In this document: piece by piece, positions 56,878-64,000 of the stretch | How the letters are laid out: each line of letters opens with the position of its first letter | Numbering within the stretch: the stretch's first letter is position 1 | Notes under the pieces: generated by a model | What the model was told of the DNA's origin: nothing | The model's input: the letters and a program-made list of their open reading frames with translations, nothing else | The model's database searches: none | Position numbers and translations under genes: made by a program | Assembly (NCBI RefSeq): GCF_008329585.1 | Contig: NZ_NPKP01000003.1 | Span: 1 to 64,000 of the forward strand | DNA: 64,000 bases | Origin: Mycolicibacterium sp. P9-22 | Lineage (GTDB): Bacteria; Actinomycetota; Actinomycetes; Mycobacteriales; Mycobacteriaceae | Reading direction: 5' to 3'

Positions 56878-56998
56878 TGTTACAAACTACTAAGCCGCCG
56901 GACGGGCCCGCGCGCGGCGCGCTGCCCCGGCCGGTTTCCTTGAAGTCTTGCTGATCGCAACCATTGGCCGGTCGCGGGCATGTTCCTATCGTGGCGGT

Positions 56999-57391
56999 GT
57001 GCGGCTATTCGTGGCAGATGAAGCGTGGAGTGAACTGACCTCCGGTCCCGAGCCGGTGGTCCGGGTGTCCGCCGGCGACCTGCAGCAAGCGCGCCGGGCC
57101 CGCACCCGGCTCCGGGGCGACGACGGCGAGGTGGCCGTGATCCTGGACGTCACGGTCGCGGTGGCCGGGGATGTGCGTGCCGCCTATGCCTCGCTGGGTC
57201 CCGACGAGTCCACCCGTGGCGTCCGATACGCCGGTACCGTGAGCGGGCTGGCCGGGCTGATCGCCGATATCGAGACCGCCGGGGTGGCCGACGGCGTCAC
57301 GCTGCTGGGCGGAACCTCCACGGCGGACCTGGCCGAGATCGGACGTACCGTGCTGACTCTTCTCGAGCAGCGCAACCGCGCCTGCGCATGA
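56999..57391 (+). CDS. Hypothetical mycobacterial protein
   Basis: This 130-residue cytoplasmic protein begins MRLFVADEAWSELTSGPEPVVRVSAGDLQ and has alternating strands and helices, with AYASLGPDESTRGVRYAGTV in the middle. I recognise no family. The composition and codon use look like a real mycobacterial gene. The GTG at 56999 is the natural start. It stands alone between the divergent NRPS operon and the glucarate operon. Confidence 0.7.
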   Translation: MRLFVADEAWSELTSGPEPVVRVSAGDLQQARRARTRLRGDDGEVAVILDVTVAVAGDVRAAYASLGPDESTRGVRYAGTVSGLAGLIADIETAGVADGVTLLGGTSTADLAEIGRTVLTLLEQRNRACA

Positions 57392-57494
57392 TTCGGAAGT
57401 AGCTGCCGTCCCCGATTTATTCATCTAATCCCTGCATTAGTTGGCACTGAATCGGTCTTGGACATGAATGGATCGGCGTCTTAGCGTTGGTGCC

Positions 57495-59084
57495 ATGACT
57501 GCCACGCTCGCCAATCAGCTGACCGGACAGATGATCATCGCGGGATCGCCCGTCAGCGGAACCGGTGCCGAGGTGCGCGGATTCGACCCCGCCGCCGGTC
57601 AACCACTCGAGCCGGTGTACCGGTACGGCGACAGCGCCGATGTCGAGGCCGCCGCTGCGGCCGCCGCCGCGGCATTCCCCCTTTACCGTGCCACCACCTC
57701 CGAGCAGCGCGCCCAGTTCCTCGAGGCGATCGCCGCACGCATCGAAACGGTCAGCGAGACCTTGATCGCGCGGGCCGTCGCCGAGAGCGGTCTGCCGCAG
57801 GCCCGCATCACCGGTGAGGTCGGCCGCACCACCGGCCAGCTTCGGCTGTTCGCCGGTGTGCTGCGCGAGGGCAGCTGGAACGGCGCCCGCATCGACACCG
57901 CACTGCCCGAACGTGCCCCGCTGCCCCGCCCGGACATCCGGCAGCGCTTCATTCCGCTCGGCCCGGTCGCAGTGTTCGGCGCCTCGAACTTCCCGTTGGC
58001 CTTCTCCGTCGCCGGCGGTGACACCGCCTCCGCGCTCGCGGCCGGCTGCCCCGTGATCGTCAAGGGCCACGACGCGCATCCCGGTACCTCCGAGATCGTG
58101 GCCCGCGCCATCACCGAGGCCGTCGCCGAGAGCGGCCTGCCGGCCGGGACCTTCTCGTTGCTGTTCGGCAGCGGTCCGGGATTGGGCATCGAGCTGGTCA
58201 CCGATCCGCGGATCAAGGCCGTCGGCTTCACCGGATCACGTACCGGCGGAATGGCTCTGGTCGCGGCGGCCGCGGCCCGCCCCGAACCCATCCCGGTCTA
58301 CGCCGAAATGAGTTCCATCAACCCGGTGTTCCTGCTCGACGGTGCGCTGAGCACCCGTGGCGCCGAACTCGGCAAGGCGTTCATCGGCTCGCTGACCATG
58401 GGATCGGGCCAGTTCTGCACCAACCCGGGCCTGGTCATCGCCGTCGACGGCCCCGGCCTGGATGCCTTCGTCGACGCCGCCCGCGAGGCCATCTCGGCAG
58501 CGCCTGCCACGCCGATGCTCACCCCGAACATCGCCCGCAGCTACGCATCTGGCGTCGAGTCACTGGCCGGAGCCGCCGAACTGGTCGCCCGTGGCGCCGA
58601 GGGCAGCGCGACCTGCGGGCAGGCGGCACTGTTCAGCACGGACGCGAAGAGCTTCGTGGCATCGCAGGAGCTGCAGGCCGAGGTGTTCGGTTCGTCGAGC
58701 CTGATCGTCCGCTGCGCTGACGCCGAGCAGGTGGCCGTCGTCGCCCAGAGCATCGAGGGCCAGCTCACCGCGACGGTGCACGCCGACGACTCCGATGTCG
58801 ACGCGGCAGCCGAGCTGCTGCCGCTGCTCGAACTCAAGGCGGGCCGGATCCTGTTCAACGGCTGGCCGACCGGCGTCGAGGTGTGTCACGCCATGGTGCA
58901 CGGCGGCCCGTTCCCGGCCACCTCGGATTCCCGGACCACCTCGGTCGGGGCCCGCGCCATCGAGCGCTTCCTGCGCCCGGTCGCCTACCAGGACGTCCCG
59001 AAAGCATTGCTGCCCAGTGCTATTGCCGATGGCAACCCCGACCGTCTGTGGCGTCGCATCGACGGCCAACTCTCCCAATCCTGA
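57495..59084 (+). CDS. 2,5-dioxovalerate (alpha-ketoglutarate semialdehyde) dehydrogenase
   Basis: This 529-residue aldehyde dehydrogenase is of the KGSADH type. The cofactor region reads [21 protein letters not shown], with [15 protein letters not shown] characteristic of this subgroup. The general-base Glu is in YAEMSSINP and the catalytic Cys in [10 protein letters not shown]. It oxidises 2,5-dioxopentanoate to 2-oxoglutarate, the last step of glucarate breakdown. The ATG at 57495 is preferred. It is followed at 32 bases by kdgD and then gudD, giving a complete catabolic operon. Confidence 0.9.
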   Translation: MTATLANQLTGQMIIAGSPVSGTGAEVRGFDPAAGQPLEPVYRYGDSADVEAAAAAAAAAFPLYRATTSEQRAQFLEAIAARIETVSETLIARAVAESGLPQARITGEVGRTTGQLRLFAGVLREGSWNGARIDTALPERAPLPRPDIRQRFIPLGPVAVFGASNFPLAFSVAGGDTASALAAGCPVIVKGHDAHPGTSEIVARAITEAVAESGLPAGTFSLLFGSGPGLGIELVTDPRIKAVGFTGSRTGGMALVAAAAARPEPIPVYAEMSSINPVFLLDGALSTRGAELGKAFIGSLTMGSGQFCTNPGLVIAVDGPGLDAFVDAAREAISAAPATPMLTPNIARSYASGVESLAGAAELVARGAEGSATCGQAALFSTDAKSFVASQELQAEVFGSSSLIVRCADAEQVAVVAQSIEGQLTATVHADDSDVDAAAELLPLLELKAGRILFNGWPTGVEVCHAMVHGGPFPATSDSRTTSVGARAIERFLRPVAYQDVPKALLPSAIADGNPDRLWRRIDGQLSQS

Positions 59085-59116
59085 TCCAAACAACACCTGA
59101 TCCGAAAGGCCCGCCC

Positions 59117-60058
59117 ATGCGTCCCGACCTGCGCCCCGATTTCCAAGGCGTCCTGTTCTTCCCCGTCACGCCGTTCACCGAATCCGGCGCCGTCGACCTC
59201 GACGCCCTGGCCGCGCATCTCACCAAGGGGCTCGAAGCCGGCCCCGGTGGCATCTTCATCGCCTGCGGCACCGGCGAATTCCACGCCATCGACGAGGACG
59301 AGTTCCGTGCGATCGTCGAAACCGCGGTCAAGGTTGTCGCGGGCCGCGTCCCGGTGTACGCCGGTGCGGGTGGCTCGGTGGCGCAGGCCAAGCGCTTCGC
59401 CGTCGCCGCGCAGGAAGCCGGCGCCGACGGGCTGCTGCTGCTGCCGCCCTACCTGGTTGAGGTGCCGCAGCCCGGTCTGGTCGACTTCGTCGCCGCCGTC
59501 GCCGGGGCCACCGAGCTGCCGGTCATCGTCTACAACCGCAACAACGCGAAGTTCACCGAGGCCTCCGCCGTCGCTGTCGCCAAGATCCCCAACGTCATCG
59601 GGTTCAAGGACGGCACCGGCAATTTCGACCAGGTCGCGCGCATCGTGGCGGCGGTGACCACCCAGGTCGATCCCGACTTCCTGTTCTTCAACGGCCTGCC
59701 GACCGCGGAGACCACCCAACTCGCATTCCGCGCCATCGGGGTACCGCTGTACTCGTCGGCGACGTTCGCCTTCGCACCGGATCTGGCGCTGGCGTTCTAC
59801 AACTCGCTGGAGTCCGGTAACACCGAGCTGACCAGCGCACTGCTCAACGCCTTCTTCATCCCACTGGTGCAGTTGCGCGACACCGTGCCCGGCTACGCCG
59901 TCTCGCTGGTCAAGGCCGGCGTCACCATGGAGGGTGTGCCCGCCGGTTCGGTGCGCCCGCCGCTGGTGATGCCGCACGCCGACGACCTGGCCCAGCTGAA
60001 CTCGATCATCGCCGCCGGCCGCGCAGTGCTGGCCGCATCGTTGAGCGAGGCTGTCTAG
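59117..60058 (+). CDS. kdgD: 5-dehydro-4-deoxyglucarate dehydratase
   Basis: This 313-residue DapA-family enzyme has the family Tyr in VIVYNRNNA and the Schiff-base Lys in NVIGFKDGTGN. GPGGIFIACGTGEFHAIDEDE and FFNGLPTAETTQLAF fit KdgD rather than DapA. It dehydrates and decarboxylates 5-keto-4-deoxyglucarate to 2,5-dioxovalerate, the substrate of the enzyme encoded just upstream. Start ATG at 59117 with GAAAGG nearby. Confidence 0.92.
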   Translation: MRPDLRPDFQGVLFFPVTPFTESGAVDLDALAAHLTKGLEAGPGGIFIACGTGEFHAIDEDEFRAIVETAVKVVAGRVPVYAGAGGSVAQAKRFAVAAQEAGADGLLLLPPYLVEVPQPGLVDFVAAVAGATELPVIVYNRNNAKFTEASAVAVAKIPNVIGFKDGTGNFDQVARIVAAVTTQVDPDFLFFNGLPTAETTQLAFRAIGVPLYSSATFAFAPDLALAFYNSLESGNTELTSALLNAFFIPLVQLRDTVPGYAVSLVKAGVTMEGVPAGSVRPPLVMPHADDLAQLNSIIAAGRAVLAASLSEAV

Positions 60059-60061
60059 TCC

Positions 60062-61348
60062 ATGCCCGCGAACAAGGTGGCGCCGATCAGGATCACCGGA
60101 GCCCGCATCACCCCGGTCGCGTTCGTCGACCCGCCCTTGCTCAACACGGTCGGGGTACATCAGCCCTACGCGCTGCGCGCGATCATCCAGCTGGACACCG
60201 ATGCGGGCCTGGTGGGCCTGGGTGAGACCTACGCCGACACCCGCCATCTGGCCCGGCTGAACGCCGCGGCCGAGGCGATCACCGGTCTGGATGTCTTCGC
60301 GCTCAACGAGATCCGCGCCGCGATCGCGGTTCGGCTGGCCGGTGACCTGGCTGCTGACGGGGCAGCGGTTGGCACCGCGGGCATGATCACCACGGCCAGT
60401 GCCGTCGATCAGGTGCTCTCCCCGTTCGAGGTGGCCTGCCTCGATGTGCAGGGCCACACCCTGGGCCGGCCGGTGTCGGATCTACTGGGCGGCAAGGTCC
60501 GCGATGCGGTGCCGTTCAGCGCCTACCTGTTCTACAAATGGGCCGCCCACCCCGGCCGCCAGCCCGACGCGTTCGGGGAAGCCCTCGATCCGGCGGGCCT
60601 GGTCGCCCAGGCGCGCCGCATCATCGACGAATACGGTTTCACCGCAATCAAACTCAAGGGCGGGGTGTTCCCACCCGAGGAGGAGATGGCGGCCATCGAG
60701 GCGCTGGCGCAGGCCTTCCCCGGCATGCCGCTGCGATTGGACCCCAACGCCGCCTGGACCCCCCAGACCTCGGTGAAGGTGGCCTCTGGGCTGGCAGGAA
60801 TCCTGCAGTACCTGGAGGATCCGACGCCGGGCCTGGACGGGATGGCCGAGGTTGCCGGGCAGTCCCCGATGCCGCTGGCGACCAACATGTGCGTCGTCGC
60901 ATTCGATCAGCTGGCCCCCGCCGTCGCCAAGGGCTCGGTGAAAGTCGTGCTCTCCGACCACCACTACTGGGGTGGGCTGCAACGTTCCCGGCTGCTCGCC
61001 GGGATCTGCGAGACGTTCGGGCTCGGCCTGTCCATGCACTCCAACTCGCATCTGGGGATCAGCCTGGCCGCGATGGTGCACCTGGCCGGTGCGACACCCA
61101 ACCTCACCTACGCCTGTGACACGCACTGGCCGTGGAAGACCGAAGAGGTGATCAAGGACGGTGTGCTGCGCTTCGTGGACGGCTCGGTGCCGGTACCCAC
61201 CACGCCGGGCCTCGGCGTCGAGATCGACGAGGACTCGCTGGCCGCGCTGCACGAGCAGTACATCACCTGCGGGATCCGCGATCGCGATGACACCGGCTAC
61301 ATGAAGTCCGTCGACCCGGCCTTCGAGCTGGCCAGCCCGCGCTGGTAG
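60062..61348 (+). CDS. gudD: Glucarate dehydratase
   Basis: This 428-residue enolase-superfamily protein has base residues in AIKLKGGVF, metal ligands in LRLDPNAAW and LEDPTPG, LSDHHYWGG, and the His dyad region in SMHSNSHLGIS. These are the glucarate dehydratase signature. It converts D-glucarate to 5-keto-4-deoxyglucarate, the first step of the route. It begins three bases after kdgD. No sugar-acid transporter or dedicated regulator is visible beside the operon. Confidence 0.92.
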   Translation: MPANKVAPIRITGARITPVAFVDPPLLNTVGVHQPYALRAIIQLDTDAGLVGLGETYADTRHLARLNAAAEAITGLDVFALNEIRAAIAVRLAGDLAADGAAVGTAGMITTASAVDQVLSPFEVACLDVQGHTLGRPVSDLLGGKVRDAVPFSAYLFYKWAAHPGRQPDAFGEALDPAGLVAQARRIIDEYGFTAIKLKGGVFPPEEEMAAIEALAQAFPGMPLRLDPNAAWTPQTSVKVASGLAGILQYLEDPTPGLDGMAEVAGQSPMPLATNMCVVAFDQLAPAVAKGSVKVVLSDHHYWGGLQRSRLLAGICETFGLGLSMHSNSHLGISLAAMVHLAGATPNLTYACDTHWPWKTEEVIKDGVLRFVDGSVPVPTTPGLGVEIDEDSLAALHEQYITCGIRDRDDTGYMKSVDPAFELASPRW

Positions 61349-61356
61349 GGCTTGTT

Positions 61357-61440
61357 CTTCTCCCGTCGCTGCGCTCGCCCGCTGTCCTTCTCCCGTCGCT
61401 GCGCTCGCCCGCTGTCCTTCTCCCGTCGCTGCGCTCGCCC
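61357..61440. repeat. 30-base tandem repeat, 2.8 copies
   Basis: Two full copies of a 30-base unit (61357-61386 and 61387-61416) and a third of 24 bases (61417-61440) are identical to each other. Each holds CCGTCGCTGCGCTCGCCC, a word related to short repeats elsewhere in the window. They lie between gudD and the next gene, 15 bases before its ATG. Confidence 0.9.
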
Positions 61441-61455
61441 CGTTACGGTGGTCGG

Positions 61456-61929
61456 ATGGCAGATCAGTCGGCCGCAGTCGATGCCGCCCATCCCCCCGAA
61501 ATGTTGCTGCGCATCGTGAACCCGGTGCTCAAGGTCGCGCTCAAGACCCCGCTGGGTGCGTTCATGGGCGATTTCATGCTGGTGGCCTTCACCGGCCGCA
61601 AGACCGGTAAGCGCTATGCGACACCGGTGAGCGCGCATGTGCTCGACGGTGTGCTCCATGTGGTGCTGGAGACGCAGTGGAAGTACAACTTCCGCGACGG
61701 TGCCGACGCGCAGGTGTCCCACCGCGGCAAGACCAGCACCATGCACGGTGAACTCATCACCGAACCCGCCACGGTGGCCGGCATCGCCGACCGGATTGCG
61801 AGAAGCTACAGCCCGAAGAAGGCACAACGGCAGCTGGGGTTGACCTTCCGCGACGGGACGTACCCCACCCTGGCCGAGTGGGAGGAATCTGTGCGCCGGG
61901 TGAAGATCGCGGCCATCAAGCTCACGTGA
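61456..61929 (+). CDS. Deazaflavin-dependent nitroreductase-like protein (Ddn family)
   Basis: This 157-residue split-barrel protein has VAFTGRKTGKRYATPV, the Ddn/Fqr-type cofactor motif, and VVLETQWKYNFRDGADAQVSHRGK in the second half. By family it would use F420 (or flavin) to reduce quinones or nitro compounds, or bind other cofactors. It lies just after the tandem repeat and overlaps the convergent phosphatase end by eight bases. Confidence 0.78.
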   Translation: MADQSAAVDAAHPPEMLLRIVNPVLKVALKTPLGAFMGDFMLVAFTGRKTGKRYATPVSAHVLDGVLHVVLETQWKYNFRDGADAQVSHRGKTSTMHGELITEPATVAGIADRIARSYSPKKAQRQLGLTFRDGTYPTLAEWEESVRRVKIAAIKLT

Positions 61930-63424
61930 GAACCGGGGCGCGGTCGGCGATGACGAACGTCGCGTCCGTCCGTGCCGGCGCGCCGGGGCGAGACACGTAG
62001 GGCAGTGTCCGGAAGTCGGCCCGCAACTCGTCGGCCGTGATGCGAGTACGGACGTAGCCGCGACGATTGCTGAAGTATTTGATGTGCGGGTTCTCCGGGA
62101 GAATTGCGTCCACATCCGGGCGGAAGTCCGAGCCGTCGCCGCCCGAGGTGATCGACGTCGTCACCAGTTCCGTTGCCACCGGCCCCGATCGGGGGTCGCT
62201 GATCTCCGCGGCCCAGTGTGAGTGCACGTCGCCGGTGAGCACGACCGGATTGCGCACGCCGGCCAGCCCGGCGGTGATCCGGTCGCGTTCGGCGCCGTAT
62301 CCGTCCCAGGCGTCGGCGTTGACACCGCGTCGCGGTCCCGCCAGAACATCCAGCGGCGCGAAGAACACCTGCTGGGCCAGGATGTCCCAGCCGGCCCGCG
62401 AGTCCCGCAGCCCGTCGAGCAGCCAGCGTTCCTGGTCGGGCCCGGTCAGCGTGCGTCCCGGGAAGTTCAGCTCTGGGCAGTCGGCGCCATACGCATCTCC
62501 GCAGGCCTGATCGGTGCGGTATTGGCGGGTGTCGAGCAGATGGAAGGTCGCCAGCGCTCCCCACTGCACGCGCCGGTAGAGCTGCATCGCGGTGCCCTGC
62601 GGTCGTGCCGCGGCCCGCAGCGGCATGTTCTCGTAGTAGGCCTGCATCGCCGCGGCGCGCCGGGCCGGGAAGTCCGGTTGCGCCTCCTCGGGCGCATCGG
62701 CTGCCCAGTTGTTGTCCAGCTCATGGTCGTCGAAGACGACCAGCCACGGCGCCGCGGCGTGCGCGGCCTGCAGATCCGGATCGGTCTTGTACTGCGCGAA
62801 GCGCTGCCGGTACTGGGCCAGCGTCACGGTCTCCGGCCCCACATGCCTGCGCACGCCGCCGTCGCGGCCGGCGTACTCGTACTGGTAATCACCCAGGTGC
62901 ACAACAAGGTCCGGGTGGTCCTCGGCCAGCCTGCGATAGCCGGTGAACCAGCCCTGCTCGTAGTTCGAGCACGACGCGAAACACATCGTCACAGGAGTGA
63001 GCGCGCCGGGTTGCGGTGCCGTGCGGGTCCGCCCGGTCGCCGAGACATACCCACCGGCGCGAAACCGGTAGAAGTACTCGGTGCCCGGCCGCAGGCCGTC
63101 GAGTTCGACATGCACGGCGTGCGCCGATTCCGGTGCGGCCACTGTCATCCCGCGCTGTTCGACAAGACCGAAGCGATCATCGGTGGCGACCTCCCACTCG
63201 ACATCGACCATCCGCCACGGCATTCCGCCGAGACCGTCGTCGGCCAACGGTACCGGTGCCAGCCGCGTCCAGATCACCACACCGTCGGGGACGGGTTCCC
63301 CGGAGGCCACCCCGAGGGTGAACGGGTCGGAGGTCAGCTCAGCCCTGCCGAAGCCGACCAGCGGGATCGCCGCCACGGCCAGGGCGCCGCCGAGCAGCGC
63401 GCGGCGGGACAGATTCGTCGACAC
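61922..63424 (-). CDS. Tat-exported PhoD-like alkaline phosphatase/phosphodiesterase
   Basis: This 500-residue PhoD-family protein has a twin-arginine signal (LSRRALLGGALAVAAIPLVG). An N-terminal beta domain (FTLGVASGEPVPDGVVIWTRL) precedes the metallophosphatase domain with FASCSNYEQGWF, HLGDYQYEY, VVFDDHELDNNW and LTGDVHSHW. It releases phosphate from phosphodiesters or phospholipids outside the cell. GTG start at 63424. Upstream by 61 bases lies the end of a TetR gene on the same strand. Confidence 0.92.
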   Translation of the reverse strand: MSTNLSRRALLGGALAVAAIPLVGFGRAELTSDPFTLGVASGEPVPDGVVIWTRLAPVPLADDGLGGMPWRMVDVEWEVATDDRFGLVEQRGMTVAAPESAHAVHVELDGLRPGTEYFYRFRAGGYVSATGRTRTAPQPGALTPVTMCFASCSNYEQGWFTGYRRLAEDHPDLVVHLGDYQYEYAGRDGGVRRHVGPETVTLAQYRQRFAQYKTDPDLQAAHAAAPWLVVFDDHELDNNWAADAPEEAQPDFPARRAAAMQAYYENMPLRAAARPQGTAMQLYRRVQWGALATFHLLDTRQYRTDQACGDAYGADCPELNFPGRTLTGPDQERWLLDGLRDSRAGWDILAQQVFFAPLDVLAGPRRGVNADAWDGYGAERDRITAGLAGVRNPVVLTGDVHSHWAAEISDPRSGPVATELVTTSITSGGDGSDFRPDVDAILPENPHIKYFSNRRGYVRTRITADELRADFRTLPYVSRPGAPARTDATFVIADRAPVLT

Positions 63425-63485
63425 GGCGCAGTGTCAGATGCCGACCTTGCCGGCAGGTGACGCGCAGCCGTCCGGTGTCCCTCGG

Positions 63486-64000
63486 TCAGCCGTCTTCTCG
63501 TGGTTGCCACGCCGCCGGCGCACGCACCGCTTCGAAAAGCCGAACCAGCACGTCCACCAGGTGCTCGCGATCGACCTCGACATCGCCGAGCAACACCGCG
63601 CCGATCGTGCTGATGACGCCGCCGACCAGGAACTGTGAGACCAGCCGCAGGTCGGTCGGCAGATCGTCGGACGGCAGGCCGGGGTCGCCGCTGGAGGCCG
63701 TGGATGCCAGCATGCCGGCGAACCGGCTGGACTCCTGCAGACTGCGCCGGCCCAACGCCGGAGATGCGGTCGCCTCCAGCACCAGGATCCGTCCCTTGCG
63801 CGGGTCGGCGAGAATCAGATCGACCAGCTCGGCCAGCACCGCACGGGTTCTCGCCAGCTCGTCGTCGGGTGCCTCGGCCAGCGCGGTGACCGAGCGGCGC
63901 GCGCTCTCCTCGATGACGGTGTCGTAGACGGCCAGGTGCAGCGCCTCGATATCGGTGAAACTCTCGTAGAAATAGCGTGGCGCGACCCCCGAGGCCTCGG
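63486..64000 (-). CDS. TetR-family regulator, N-terminus cut by the window edge
   Basis: The frame is open to the right edge. The first visible residues, EASGVAPRYFYESFTDIEALHLAVYD, are the end of a TetR HTH and its following helix. The rest is the helical ligand domain ending RAPAAWQPREDG. About 171 residues are visible and only the first helices are missing. It is upstream of the PhoD-like gene on the same strand and could control it. Confidence 0.85.
   Translation of the reverse strand, partial: EASGVAPRYFYESFTDIEALHLAVYDTVIEESARRSVTALAEAPDDELARTRAVLAELVDLILADPRKGRILVLEATASPALGRRSLQESSRFAGMLASTASSGDPGLPSDDLPTDLRLVSQFLVGGVISTIGAVLLGDVEVDREHLVDVLVRLFEAVRAPAAWQPREDG

Overview
The window is high-GC actinobacterial DNA and almost certainly comes from a Mycolicibacterium / fast-growing Mycobacterium chromosome. 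From about 8.3 kb to 57 kb the gene order matches the M. tuberculosis block Rv3684 down to Rv3630, read in reverse: cds1, ponA2, whiB4, the Get3-like pair, crp, nth, marP, ephE, acsA, Ms1 RNA, 6C RNA, ssd, tad pilus genes, a DUF1998 helicase, cspA, topA, an adenylate cyclase, holB, tRNA-Thr, galE1 and ppgS. Several M. tuberculosis genes are missing from this block (the dpp transporter, PE genes and the Rv3636-Rv3643 interval) and other genes stand in their place. No tool was run, so family names rest on motifs, length and gene order.

Region 1 (1-8113) is the right-hand part of an integrated mobile element. A tyrosine integrase and a divergent excisionase lie beside a tRNA-Pro(CGG) gene, the likely attachment site. 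Inward come a replication-type ATPase coupled to a 28-residue ORF and a 152-residue protein, then a cargo operon of three overlapping genes (TIGR04255-type protein, Xre/DUF2384-like regulator, and an unknown protein with an SQTCDI motif), then a zinc-motif protein. The other end of the element lies outside the window.

Region 2 (8.2-28 kb) is conserved housekeeping and stress DNA: cysteine desulfhydrase, peptidoglycan synthesis (PonA2), redox and cAMP regulators (WhiB4, Crp), DNA repair (Nth), the acid-resistance protease MarP and acetyl-CoA synthetase. Two regulatory RNAs flank the HAD phosphatase gene: Ms1 on the minus strand and 6C on the plus strand.

Region 3 (28.4-46 kb) holds ssd plus a compact tad/flp pilus operon whose two minor-pilin genes lack ordinary start codons, then helicase, cspA, topA, cyclase, holB, tRNA-Thr, a large membrane protein and galE1.

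Region 4 (47-64 kb) is more species-specific. It has an amidohydrolase-tetR pair behind a perfect 22-bp palindrome, and a five-gene minus-strand operon in which a poly-amino-acid-synthetase-like NRPS protein and an M1 peptidase are translationally coupled to the flippase-like / PpgS / DUF2304 cell-envelope sugar genes. A D-glucarate-to-2-oxoglutarate operon, a 30-bp tandem repeat, a deazaflavin-type oxidoreductase, a Tat-exported PhoD-like phosphatase and the end of a TetR gene follow. The two best candidates for undescribed biology are the mobile-element cargo trio and the NRPS/peptidase/PpgS operon.
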